Below are positions 32,820 through 42,382 of a DNA stretch of 64,000 nucleotides, piece by piece (the stretch's first letter is position 1; every line of letters starts with the position of its first letter). Origin of the DNA: Schistocerca nitens (lineage: Eukaryota; Arthropoda; Insecta; Orthoptera; Acrididae). Made by a program: the position numbers and the translations under genes. Under the pieces are notes generated by a model. The model was not told where the DNA came from. It made no database searches and worked only from the letters and a program-made list of their open reading frames with translations. The stretch covers positions 1,049,730,432 to 1,049,794,431 of the forward strand of contig NC_064614.1 of the NCBI RefSeq assembly GCF_023898315.1. The letters run 5' to 3'.

Positions 32820-34370
32820 ATGATGACCATAACCATACATTTGGTCTTTGTGTATGTGTTTACTTTTTATCTGATGTTTGTGGCATGTCCTTATGGGTAT
32901 ATCCTTCACAGACAGTTCAGAACGTGCAACACACTCACAGTATCTCGTCTTCTTCGATAGATTCTCGGTGGAGCAACCTGCAACAAATCTTAGTCCAGTA
33001 AGGGTCCTTATTCTTCCAATGTTACCGTCATTAAACACCAGACATGAATCGTATGTGGCAATTTTAACAAGAGTAGATGAGCTAAATGTTGTTTTTGGGC
33101 ATTTCTTCCAAATGAGACTGTTGAAGCTCTCAGTTGGGTTTTAGTTCCACCATGGGTACATTTCTTTAACAAATCTGAATTAGCTAGAAACTGGAATTTT
33201 GGCTTTATGGTGTTTAAGACTGCTTCAGGAAGACTATGTTTATGTTAATCGGTTTTGTTTTCGGCTTTTGCCTGCTTATATTTGCACCAGGATATATCAC
33301 ACAGTTCATGTACTTCATCAGTTGACAACTTGTGAAAAAATGAATGTTGTCTACACTACCTTCTGCATTGCCTTCAAATCTCCAGTGTTTTGGCTTATTG
33401 CTTTGCCATAATATGTTTGCAAATTGTGGATCTCTTTGTCAGTCAGGCATTGTGGCCCACCCAGTGGCTTTCCATCTTTTGAGTTTTATACTTTTTTGTT
33501 CTTGTTTCAGTTTCAGAAGTCGATTGCCCATCCTCTTCTGAATGTGCCCCACACACTCGAGCTTTTCAATGTTGCATCCATTTCCATATGGCTTGCTTTC
33601 TACAACAGATTTGAAAGCACTAGAACCTCCATCACCAAGATATTTCACATATCTACCACCATGCCTCATTTCGCTCTGATGAAATATTAATTCTTACTGG
33701 GTCCATGCCACCAGTAGAACCATCATAATTGTTGCTGCAAATTATTTTGGGGTTTATTTGCCATTGTCTCTCTTCTTCAGTATTGCCTAATGTCTTCCAC
33801 TGTGCACAAATAGAGCAATATTTGGACATCACTTGCAAATCCAAAACTTTTCCTGTGTCAACATTTATAACTGATGAAAGACCGTGTAGGGAGGTGTGGC
33901 CCCTTTTCATCCATGTGCTATCACATGAAACACACAGTTCTGTAAAAGGGTAATTTACTTCTGTCTGAATGTCTTTTATTAAATAAAACTGCCTCTCTCA
34001 CTGGTGCTGACAAACTGCTATTGCATTCTGTTTCCAAGGCGTTCAGAAGATGATTGTTTAACGTTGAGTACAAAGCAAATTGATACACCCAATTCTTAGC
34101 AGTTGATATTTTCAATTGAATGTCAGTGTGACAGCTGTCACAAAACAAGTGCATGTTACACGTAATATCATCTCTGTCATTGCTGTCATATAATCTTAAA
34201 GATTTATTGCCATGGTTACCACATGCACACAAATTTCTAATACTAGAACACACAGTTGCTATATCAATTATCCTAAAACAACTATTCACTTTGTCTTTAG
34301 TGGACTGAAACTCTGCACCAGTTCCAAGTTTCTTCTGTGAACTGCTTGTCATCTTAACTTCACAATTATC
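32820..34370 (-). pseudogene. Mutator-like (MULE) transposase relic
   Basis: Minus-strand fragments read in order: a Cys/His-containing N-terminal part (34415-33921, with CACGNHGNKSLRLYDS and CNMHLFCDSCHTDI), the catalytic start VSCDSTWMKRGHTSLHGL (about 33940-33880), DTGKVLDLQVMSKYCSICAQW (33910-33653), KYLGDGGSSAFKSVVESKPY and ECVGHIQKRMGNRLLKLK (33669-33439), NPTESFNSLIWKKCPKTTF (about 33120-33060), and VFNDGNIGRIRTLTG (to 32830). These are landmarks of the insect Mutator-like transposase domain family: D of CDSTW, D of LGDG, and the NESFN-x-x-IW-x-x-CPK block. Stops and frame changes separate the pieces. No terminal inverted repeats were found. The left end adjoins half of a Tc1-like transposase. 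Confidence 0.8.
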
Positions 34371-34930
34371 TTCTGCTGAAAAGTTGATTCGTTGGACCGT
34401 ATGACAAGTTTTCACTGATTAGCCACCCAGGATTTATGCCGCTGACACAATGTTTTACGCTTCTTTGCGTTGGTTGTCGTCACTAATGGTTTTGGTACAG
34501 CAGCTCATTCATCCACGAATATTCGCTCTGTGGAGTTCTTGGTGCATAGTGTCGATAGATACGGGTCTCGAAGATGGCTTTTGAGTTGTGCAGTCAATGT
34601 AGCAGGCGTAGTTTTGTGTTATTTTGACACAATTGGTGTTAGCGTGCGACAATCTGTGTAATTTAGTTTTGATTTGCGCCCACTGCTACATTCACACGAT
34701 GACATCTTTCCATGTTTTGTGTAGGCTGTCATGAATGTTGAAACATTTGCTCTTGAAACATTCAATAAGTTGGCTGTGTGGTTTACTGATACTCCAGCTA
34801 ATCAGATCCTGAAAATGTGCCCTCTTTGGAACTCTGTTAGGTCTTTCATTGCACATCAACCTCAACCTCTAAACTCAGTTACGAAATGTGCACTACTTGT
34901 AAAAAAACTGCACTGATACCTAGTCCGTAC
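34340..34930 (-). pseudogene. N-terminal half of a Tc1-like transposase
   Basis: The minus-strand reading starts near 34890 with MKDLTEFQRGHIFRI, followed by AGVSVNHTANLLNVSRANVS, the first helix-turn-helix of the paired-like DNA-binding domain. The basic linker region with KNHKTTPATLTAQLKSHL follows, then KRKTLCQRHKSWVANQ*KLVIRSNES. The last part corresponds to the W-x-x-VI(W/F)SDES block. The first catalytic Asp is now Asn (SNES) and a Trp codon is a stop. The remaining catalytic half is missing: similarity ends near 34350, where Mutator-like coding begins. Frame changes occur near 34560. Confidence 0.75.
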
Positions 34931-35739
34931 TGAACACTAACAGACAGTGACTTTTGCCTTACCTGCACTGTTGACTGTGAAACACAACCATCCCATTATT
35001 ACCATTGTTCACATTATTTTACCTATCTCAAGTATGTAAGATACAAATGAGAAGAATTAACAACTAAAATCTGGTCTAAAAAAATTTAAGGATTTAAACT
35101 AAAATACATACAGTAAACGAAAAATAAGTAGTCATTATCAGTAGCTCGTTACAGCTAAAGCTAGACAATCTACTCTGATGTTCTACTGCAGAGACACAAG
35201 CTGTCTACCAATGCCTTAGTGATGTTTTGGACAGGTTGTGGCTCAGCAAACTGAATCATCGCTCCTGTCCTATCAGCTTTTTGATTGCCACTCATTCCTG
35301 AATCACCTAGGACTCACATCAGGTTTATGCTAGTGCTTTCCTCTATCCTCGCAAGGGCTTAATGGAATTCTGCGATGATCTTTGATATCATTGCAGGGGC
35401 TGAAAGGGATTTCAGAGCCACGTGGTTGTATGAATGAATGATGCCATGATCCTTGTTGCACCAGTGCAGATTCTCCTCCGCACATGCTCTGATAGCAATG
35501 TTTCTGCCCAGACTACTGTGGCCGGCTTCCCTAGAGAGATTTTTAGTCTAGGGTGTACCCCCTATACCCCAGCCTCACCACCTTTGTCTGTTCTCCAAAT
35601 GTTTGTAAACTAGAGTATGTCTTCTGAATGGTATCGTGCTTCCCCCACTGCTCCCTTCTTTCAGTTGTTACCATGAAAGGTTTATTGAAGCAGCTGGAAA
35701 TTATTGTACATCCAGTCAACATTTCCCCTGTTGTTTCTA

Positions 35740-36970
35740 CACTCCTGGAAATGGAAAAAAGAACACATTGACACCGGTGTGTCAGACCCACCATACTTGC
35801 TCCGGACACTGCGAGAGGGCTGTACAAGCAATGATCACACGCACGGCACAGCGGACACACCAGGAACTGCGGTGTTGGCCGTCGAATGGCGCTAGCTGCG
35901 CAGCATTTGTGCACTGCCGCCGTCAGTGTCAGCCAGTTTGCCGTGGCATACGGAGCTCCATCGCAGTCTTTAACACTGGTAGCATGCCGCGACAGCGTGG
36001 ACGTGAACCGTATGTGCAGTTGACGGACTTTGAGCGAGGGCGTATAGTGGGCATGCGGGAGGCCGGGTGGACGTACTGCCGAATTGCTCAACACGTGGGG
36101 TGTGAGGTCTCCACAGTACATCGATGTTGTCGCCAGTGGTCGGCGGAAGGTGCACGTGCCCGTCGACCTGGGACCGGACCGCAGCGACGCACGGATGCAC
36201 GCCAAGACCGTAGGATCCTACGCAGTGCCATAGGGGACCGCACCGCCACTTCCCAGCAAATTAGGGACACTGTTGCTCCTGGGGTATCGGCGAGGACCAT
36301 TCGCAACCGTCTCCGTGAAGCTGGGCTACGGTCCCGCACACCGTTAGGCTGTCTTCCGCTCACGCCCCAACATCGTGCAGCCCGCCTCCAGTGGTGTCGC
36401 GACAGGCGTGAATGGAGGGACGAATGGAGACGTGTCTTCTTCAGCGATGAGAGTCGCTTCTGCCTTGGTGCCAATGATGGTCGTATGCGTGTTTGGCGCC
36501 GTGCAGGTGAGCGCCACAATCAGGGCTGCATACGACCGAGGCACACAGGGCCAACACCCGGCATCATGGTGTGGGGAGCGATCTCCTACACTGGCCGTAC
36601 ACCACTGGTGATCGTCGAGGGGACACTGAATAGTGCACGGTACATCCAAACCGTCATCGAACCCATCGTTCTACCATTCCTAGACCGGCAAGGGAACTTG
36701 CTGTTCCAACAGGACAATGCACGTCCGCATGTATCCCGTGCCACCCAACGTGCTCTAGAAGGTGTATGTCAACTACCCTGGCCAGCAAGAACTCCGGATC
36801 TGTCCCCCATTGAGCATGTTTGGGACTGGATGAAGTGTCGTCTCATGCGGTCTGCACGTCCAGCACGAACGCTGGTCCAACTGAGGCGCCAGGTGGAAAT
36901 GGCATGGCAAGCCGTTCCACAGGACTACATCCAGCATCTCTACGATCGTCTCCATGGCAGAATAGCAGCC
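35740..36970 (+). mobile_element. Tc1-like transposon lacking its right end
   Basis: The left terminus CACTCCTGGAAATGGAAAAA follows a TA dinucleotide (35738-35739), the Tc1/mariner target. A 244-bp leader precedes the transposase start. The body is GC-rich compared with its surroundings, suggesting a recent arrival. No complementary copy of the terminus exists downstream. Transposase similarity stops at about 36970, where sequence of the antisense LINE resumes. A deletion therefore removed the right end of the element together with LINE sequence between the RT thumb and the RNase H domain. Confidence 0.85.
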
Positions 36971-37012
36971 AATTTGCCTTCTGTACAGATAGAATTTCAT
37001 CGAAGAGCTTAA
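35984..37012 (+). CDS. Tc1-like transposase with chimeric C-terminus
   Basis: A 342-residue frame, with start chosen at ATG 35984 (MPRQRGREP) because the upstream in-frame extension is element leader. It has two helix-turn-helix motifs (FERGRIVGMREAGWTYCRIA and VSARTIRNRLREAGL). Catalytic residues are D155 (FFSDESRF), D244 (QQDNARPH) and E277 (DLSPIEHVWD), giving 32 residues between the last two by my count rather than the usual 34 of Tc1. There is no stop or frameshift, so excision/insertion activity on TA sites is conceivable. The last 13 or so residues (from about 36971) are encoded by antisense LINE sequence that also supplies the stop codon, so the native C-terminus is lost. Without a right inverted repeat the element itself cannot move. 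Confidence 0.9.
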   Translation: MPRQRGREPYVQLTDFERGRIVGMREAGWTYCRIAQHVGCEVSTVHRCCRQWSAEGARARRPGTGPQRRTDARQDRRILRSAIGDRTATSQQIRDTVAPGVSARTIRNRLREAGLRSRTPLGCLPLTPQHRAARLQWCRDRREWRDEWRRVFFSDESRFCLGANDGRMRVWRRAGERHNQGCIRPRHTGPTPGIMVWGAISYTGRTPLVIVEGTLNSARYIQTVIEPIVLPFLDRQGNLLFQQDNARPHVSRATQRALEGVCQLPWPARTPDLSPIEHVWDWMKCRLMRSARPARTLVQLRRQVEMAWQAVPQDYIQHLYDRLHGRIAANLPSVQIEFHRRA

Positions 37013-37647
37013 GATTCCAGCATTTGTTATGCACATGTTTCGTCATGAACGGTAGTTAACACGTTTTCCTTGGACTGACCCATAGATTCTATTTCCTGCA
37101 CCAGTTCTGCACAATGTTCAGAATGCATTGTGCCATTGTTTTGATCGTATTTTTATATCCTTGGCAAAAACTAACTTCTAGTAGTTAATTCTTTGATGAA
37201 TTCATTCAGAATTAGATTCCATAGTACTTGGAATAAAAGCCCTCCTTCTGAATAGCCTTTGTTGGTGTTTATCATCATTTTCTCATTCATCATGGTGGCG
37301 TCTTACCTTTCGTGTACTCGGCATGGTTTTAGTCCACATGAATATACTTGTCTTAAGGCCATACACTTCTGACCATGAATTTGAAGCTCATACTGCTAAA
37401 AGCCCTCAATATTCAGGAAGATGCAATATCCAGGAAGAAACACTTCCTCAGTATTCAGCAAGATGCACTTCCTGAAAGTGAAGAGCTTTTTCCAATTTTC
37501 CATCAAACTGGTGAAGTGCTGTTTTGCAGGATTAACCTGGTTGGTATGTATTTTGGTTTGCATGTAGAGGAGTGTTTGTTTATCTCCTTTACCTAATTTA
37601 CACATTAACCAGTACATTGATTTAAAAAAAAAGGTCCAATTGTGGTG

Positions 37648-37990
37648 GGAATGTTTCAATCGTTCAAGTCGCTGGGTGGAGATGGAAGCTTCCTGGCTGT
37701 CCTAGCAGCAGGAGTCATTCCTTATGCTTGGAGGACAGTGAACGTAGTTTCCCTTCCTAAGCCAGGGAGAACTGCTCATACGAGGGCTAAGGACAAGACT
37801 GATCAGTCTGACCTCCTTCCTCCTAAATGTTTTCCTAATATCTTTATGAGAGAGGAGTCAGTCTCATCCTCAGCCTTTGTGTGACCAGTTCTCCCTCGTT
37901 TAGGAAAGAAAACAATCTTCACTGCCCTTGAAGCATTGGGAATAATTCCTGGGCGTGGTGACTTGAACAGCTGAAACATTCCACCACACA
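37648..37990. repeat. Imperfect palindrome of LINE RT sequence
   Basis: The left arm (37648-37800) and the reverse complement of the right arm (37840-37990) both encode GGM/W-C-F-x-x-FKS...R-V-x-x-PK-GRT-HT-A-D. Examples are GMFQLFKSPRPGIIPNASRA on minus and VVSLPKPGRTAHTRAKDKTD on plus. Arms are diverged, and the left has about 20 bp extra. The minus-strand copy is in the orientation of the enclosing LINE; the plus-strand copy is an inverted duplicate. Confidence 0.75.
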
Positions 37991-40672
37991 CTGGATTTTT
38001 TTTATTATTTTTTTTAACCACATTCTTTGGTTACCTATGAAGCAATACCTCCCAGGGATTGAATCTTGGTCTGTGTTATCTGCCAGAATGCAACGAGACA
38101 AGTGAGTTCTGAGGAGCACATCTAGCATCTCAAGTGCTGTCTTTGCATACCTACCATCCTCCTTACTTAGAGTGCCTCCTGGATTATTTGATATTCTTGT
38201 GAGGCCTTTACGCTTAATAGAAAGGCTGTATTTGGCAAGAGCCTCTCAAAATTTTAACCATTATCTTTTCCTACTTGCAAAGTTGGACAGTTTTCATACC
38301 TGCTTTTCTTGCAATTCCATGTTATTGTTTCCCCAAGGTACACTCCTGTTTGTGCACTTCTTGATGATTGAGCAGTTTTTTTTAAGTACAAGGTCTTATA
38401 ATTTCATCCACATACTGTATTTCTTATCGAGGTTTTGTCTTGATATAAGGATGAGTCTGTGTCTTTTCTAGATGAGTACCAGCTTGTTTTCAGAGTATAC
38501 CTGTAGGCCATGATCTGTTCGACACTGATTTCAACCCCAGACTTAATATACATGTGGCCAGACAAGGTTGGCTCCGTCACCATATGCCTTTGTTCGACCT
38601 AACTATCCATTAAGATAGATGCGAAAGTTACATCTTCCTTTCTTAAATTCTTGTAGATCGGTTCCCTACCACTAGTCGAGATCTCCCAATTTCTCTTAAG
38701 TATGTATTCAAGTAGGTGCCTACCTCTCCAGTTGGTGTCACTGCTTCTCCACACCAGTTTGTGGGCATTGCCATCACAATGAACCAACAGCTGTGAGCAG
38801 TTATCTACCTGTCTCCTCACTTCCTGGGAAGTAGGAGTATTGTCCTTGTGAGGAAGATTCCCTCGTGCCTTCTTCCTCATGCTGTCTCGTCGTCATGATG
38901 GTCAGTAAGTCCCGGAACAAAGGTCCACCATTGATATGTGTGAAATCCCATTCTTGGCATAAATGTTTTTTTTTTTTTTTTAACATAAATCAACTTCAGT
39001 TCCTCAGAGGCTTGAGATACTTCCTTTTTGTAAATAGGGTCTCTGTATCAGATTCACATCCACATCCTGTCTTCCCAGAATGTTGCCACTTACTGTTTTG
39101 CAGGTTTATCTTTTACACTTCCAGCCATGAGCTTGGTGCTGTGATCATTTCCGGCATCTTAGATTGTCCTGACGATAACCTCGAAGGACCCTAAATGCAG
39201 TTTCAGGTTCTGTTCTTGCATTGCCCTGAGGGATTCTTTATCGACCTTCACCAAGGGTTTGGCCATGTGATACAACCTTCTGATCGATTACTTTCCTGTC
39301 TTCTGCTCCAACCTTCTGGTTCTGTACCTGTACTTTCTCGAACAGAGTTTTAGGAGGAATGTCGTTAAGAAGCTTTGATACTCAAGTTGATATCTTCGCA
39401 GTCTTGAAGAACTCAGCCTCTTTCTAGACCAGCTTATTTGAGTTCTTGAGCTCTGCCATGAAGATATCTTGGACAACATCTCCTTAAGCCAATCCACCGT
39501 TCCCTTCCCCCCAGAGACAAAGAAAAGTGCATCTCTGACCCGACCCTCCTGCATTTGGAGCCTGGACTTACTTCCTCCCAAATGGTCTCTAAGACAGCCA
39601 TATGAACAAGCTCCACCTGGTGTGAGGTTATGTCAGTCAGTGGCTATCATTATTGGGTAACCACCATTCTAAAGACCAAGATTGCAGTGCTATGTGTCAG
39701 TTTCCCTATTTATTGCCTCGACTTTTTCTGGGCCTGTTTATCCTGAGAATTGGCAGTATCAGACTCCTCCCTTCTTCTCTTGTTCCCTGTCTTAGAGGTA
39801 GAAGGGATCTGATATCTGCTTTCAGTCTGAGACAGTATTTTTTGAAGGTCCTTTATGTTTAAGAAGCCATTCTTTATCTTCCTGTTCTTTCTGTTCTGTG
39901 AGAAGTTTTCTCAAAGGATTTGATCCTGAGCTGGTCCAACTTCTAAGTGATGTTTACTACTTCTTGGACTGGTCTGACACCTGAACCAGTTGCCTAAACG
40001 ATTTCCATCACTTCCAACACCGATAGTGGTTTGATGTTTCATAAAATTCATCACTTTTGTACTGTTTTCTGTGTCTTCCATTTTGGTTCCGTGAGAACTG
40101 GGGACTTACGAGGTCAATACCAGAAGACAACTTCCAAAGTGCCTCACGGTCTTTGACACAGATTGCATTGTACTTTGGGTTGGGTGCTTAGGGAGTTTGG
40201 GAAAGGCTATGGGAATGGGTTTTGGAAGAGATGGGCATTGTGGGACACACTTTGTCTGGTCCACTTACCAAGACTTTCACAGCGTGAGAGATCCTTCCCA
40301 TAGCTGCGCTACAGTTGGCCTAATCCTAAGCTTGAATGAACCCACAAATCTCTCTGCCTCCACGGTCAGATGGTGTCCCCTGGAGAGTGAGTTTTTTAGA
40401 AGCACAGCCTCTCCTGAAGCAGCGTATAATCTTCTCATCTGAGATAAGTCGTAAAGAATTAGCTGCTGTACACATGGCAACAGTGTGCACTTATGTATTT
40501 AATAGTGTTACACTGTTGAAGTGAGTCAGTTTTACCAGTAACCAGGTCTTCATTTAAACATTGTTCTATATCGTCACTTCATGCACACACATTTGCTATC
40601 AAGTCAGTCTTAGCACATAGTTCCGGAAATGAAACAACAAATAAGCACAGGTTATTCTAATCTTTTCACACT

Positions 40673-40675
40673 CCC

Positions 40676-40748
<73 letters not shown>

Positions 40749-40986
40749 CCCCTCTCTCTGCCCCCCTCTCTCTGCCCCCCTCTCTCTGCCCCCCTCCTCT
40801 CTCTGCCCCCCTCCTCTCTCTTCCCCCCTCCTCTCTCTTCCCCCCTCCTCTCCCTTCCCCCCTCCTCTCCCTTCCCACCCCTCCTCTCCCTCCCCCCTCC
40901 TCTCCCTTCCCCCCCCTCCTCTGTCGTTCCGCCCCTCCTCTGTCGTTCCGCCCCCTCCTCTGTCGTTCCGCCCCCTCCTCTCTCCC
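40673..40986. repeat. Pyrimidine microsatellite grading into a minisatellite
   Basis: C14 (40673-40686), about 29 TC units (40687-40745), then GCCCCCCTCTCTCT units, then CCCCTCCTCTCTCTT / CTCCTCTCCCTTCC units, then three to four copies of a 19-20 bp CCTCCTCTGTCGTTCCGCCC unit. Almost pure pyrimidine on the plus strand, so triplex or polymerase slippage is plausible. Confidence 0.95.
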
Positions 40987-41604
40987 TCTAGTATCCAGTA
41001 TAGTGTTAACTCAGGCCTGTTTCTGGTAGAGATGCAATTTTCATCAACTGATAAACAGTTTGTAAAAACTCAGTGATTAATGGTTTTAAAAACTTGCTCA
41101 AGTGCTACGTGGATCATCGCTTTTAGACTCCTGCAAGTTTGCAGTTACGACTGCACAGCACGCCACGCGGAATTTGTGCACCCCAAAAGAAAGTCTCAGT
41201 CCTCATTAAAGTTCCGAAGTTGTATAAAGGATTCACCACAATTCAGTCTTAACGACAATGACTAGAGCTCCGCACTACGTGACTACTCGTCACAAGAGCT
41301 GCCCACATACTCTTCTTGACTTGGCCTTATATTCAGTTCATATAACCTGGTACTCTCCCTCAGTGAACTGATCCCAATTCCAAAAACAGTTTACCTGAAA
41401 TTACAAAATAATGCATTTTCAAAAAGTCAATAAAAACAAATTAACCTCATCTTTAATTGTCCTTAGGAGTGAAATATATTTTACATTTGCGAAATATCAA
41501 ATAATGGCTGTCTTACATTTGTTATGTTCCCACATAACTCACATCAAGGCTGCACAATCTGATTTCCATGCTCACTCAGTTACTCATGGTTTCAATGAAT
41601 CATA
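40987..41604. other. No feature recognised
   Basis: AT-rich with scattered short frames, no recognisable gene. Confidence 0.4.
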
Positions 41605-42380
41605 CTCCACATAAAATTGTTGAACTATATGAAAAAAGACGTAAAATAGTTGCAAACTACGGCGTGCATACATTTTATTCAACATGTAATTTAGTTTGCG
41701 GTATGTTCTATACGCGTGCCATTATTGCTGCTGATGTGGCGCAGACGAATAGCGAAATTCTGTGTGACACACTGAAGTGTCGGAAAATCGATGCTGTCGA
41801 TGGTCTTCTGAATGGCTGTTTTCCGCTCAGCTATTCCTGTACACCTTGTCCTTAATATAGCTCCACAAGAGAGTCGTGTGTGTTCAGATTCAGAGAATAT
41901 GGCGGCCTCAGGGTACCCCAGAGGCAGAATGTGCTCCTCGAAGACATCAAACACTCTCCTGCTTCCATGGGGTCGAGCTCCATCCTGCATGAACCACATC
42001 TTGTCGAAATCTGGGTCACACTGGATAATGAGGATGAAATCAACTTGCAAAACCTTCACGTACTGTTCGGTAGTCACCGTGCCATGAAGGAATATTGCAC
42101 CGATTATTCCGTGACTGGACATTGCATACGACACAGTCATCTGTTGATGGTGAAGGGAATTCTCGTTCGCGAAATGCGGATTCTCAGTCCCCATAACGCG
42201 CTATTTTGGTTATTGACGAACCCGTCCAGCTGAAAGTGGGGTTAATCGCTAAATCGAAACATACAGCGCATGTTAATTCCCATCATGCCCCGCGGCCAAT
42301 CGTGCAGTTTGAACATCCTAATGCAAACCATTCGGAAGTTATGACGATTTTATTTCATTAGTTCAATAATTGTCACCCTG
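41605..42380 (-). mobile_element. Tc1/mariner-superfamily relic
   Basis: Both borders carry a TA (41603-41604; 42381-42382). The right end reads, on minus, CAGGGTGACAATTATTGAAC; the left reads AAAATTGTTGAACTATATGA, a decayed inverted repeat. The minus-strand coding reads FQLDGFVNNQNSALW, then after a small frameshift MGTENPHFANE (42194), GIIGAIFLHGTV, MWFMQDGARPHGSRRVFDVF, and a C-terminus QNFAIRLRHISSNNGTRIEH. The QDGARPH block keeps the second catalytic Asp; the SPDL-containing third block is degenerate. The DNA-binding half is absent. Confidence 0.8.
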
Positions 42381-42382
42381 TA

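Larger units (their letters stand above)
35160..40480 (-). mobile_element. RNase H-bearing LINE (R1/LOA/I-like), antisense, split by a Tc1-like element
   Basis: Minus-strand modules in order are as follows. ORF1 gag-like remains (about 40480-39170) include VLETIWEEVSPGSKCRRVGS and LGGRERWIGLRR. Endonuclease remains (38986-38599) have VHCDGNAHKLVWRSSDTNWRGRHLLEYI. The pre-RT linker (about 38128-38080) has EMLDVLLRTHLSRC. The RT start has IVFFPKRGRTGHTKAED (about 37930-37870). The RT palm has GYSEGGLLFQVLWNL (37261-37205) and NIVQNWCRK (about 37130). After the Tc1 insertion come RNase H remains (35735-35160) with HVALKSLSAPAMISKIIAEF and NLM*VLGDSGMSGNQKAD, equivalent to the WVPGHSG-x-x-GN-x-x-AD block. 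It is heavily mutated. The clade is unresolved; type-1 elements with a C-terminal RNase H are the best match. Confidence 0.75.

Noticed and set aside
38000-38165. A tRNA-derived SINE in antisense, suggested by a B-box-like AAGATTCAATCCC and an A-rich tail
   Set aside because: The same bases read as the pre-RT linker of the enclosing LINE (EMLDVLLRTHLSRC), and no A box or TSD was found.
40629-40991. Proline/serine/leucine-rich frame
   Set aside because: Translation of the pyrimidine-rich micro/minisatellite.
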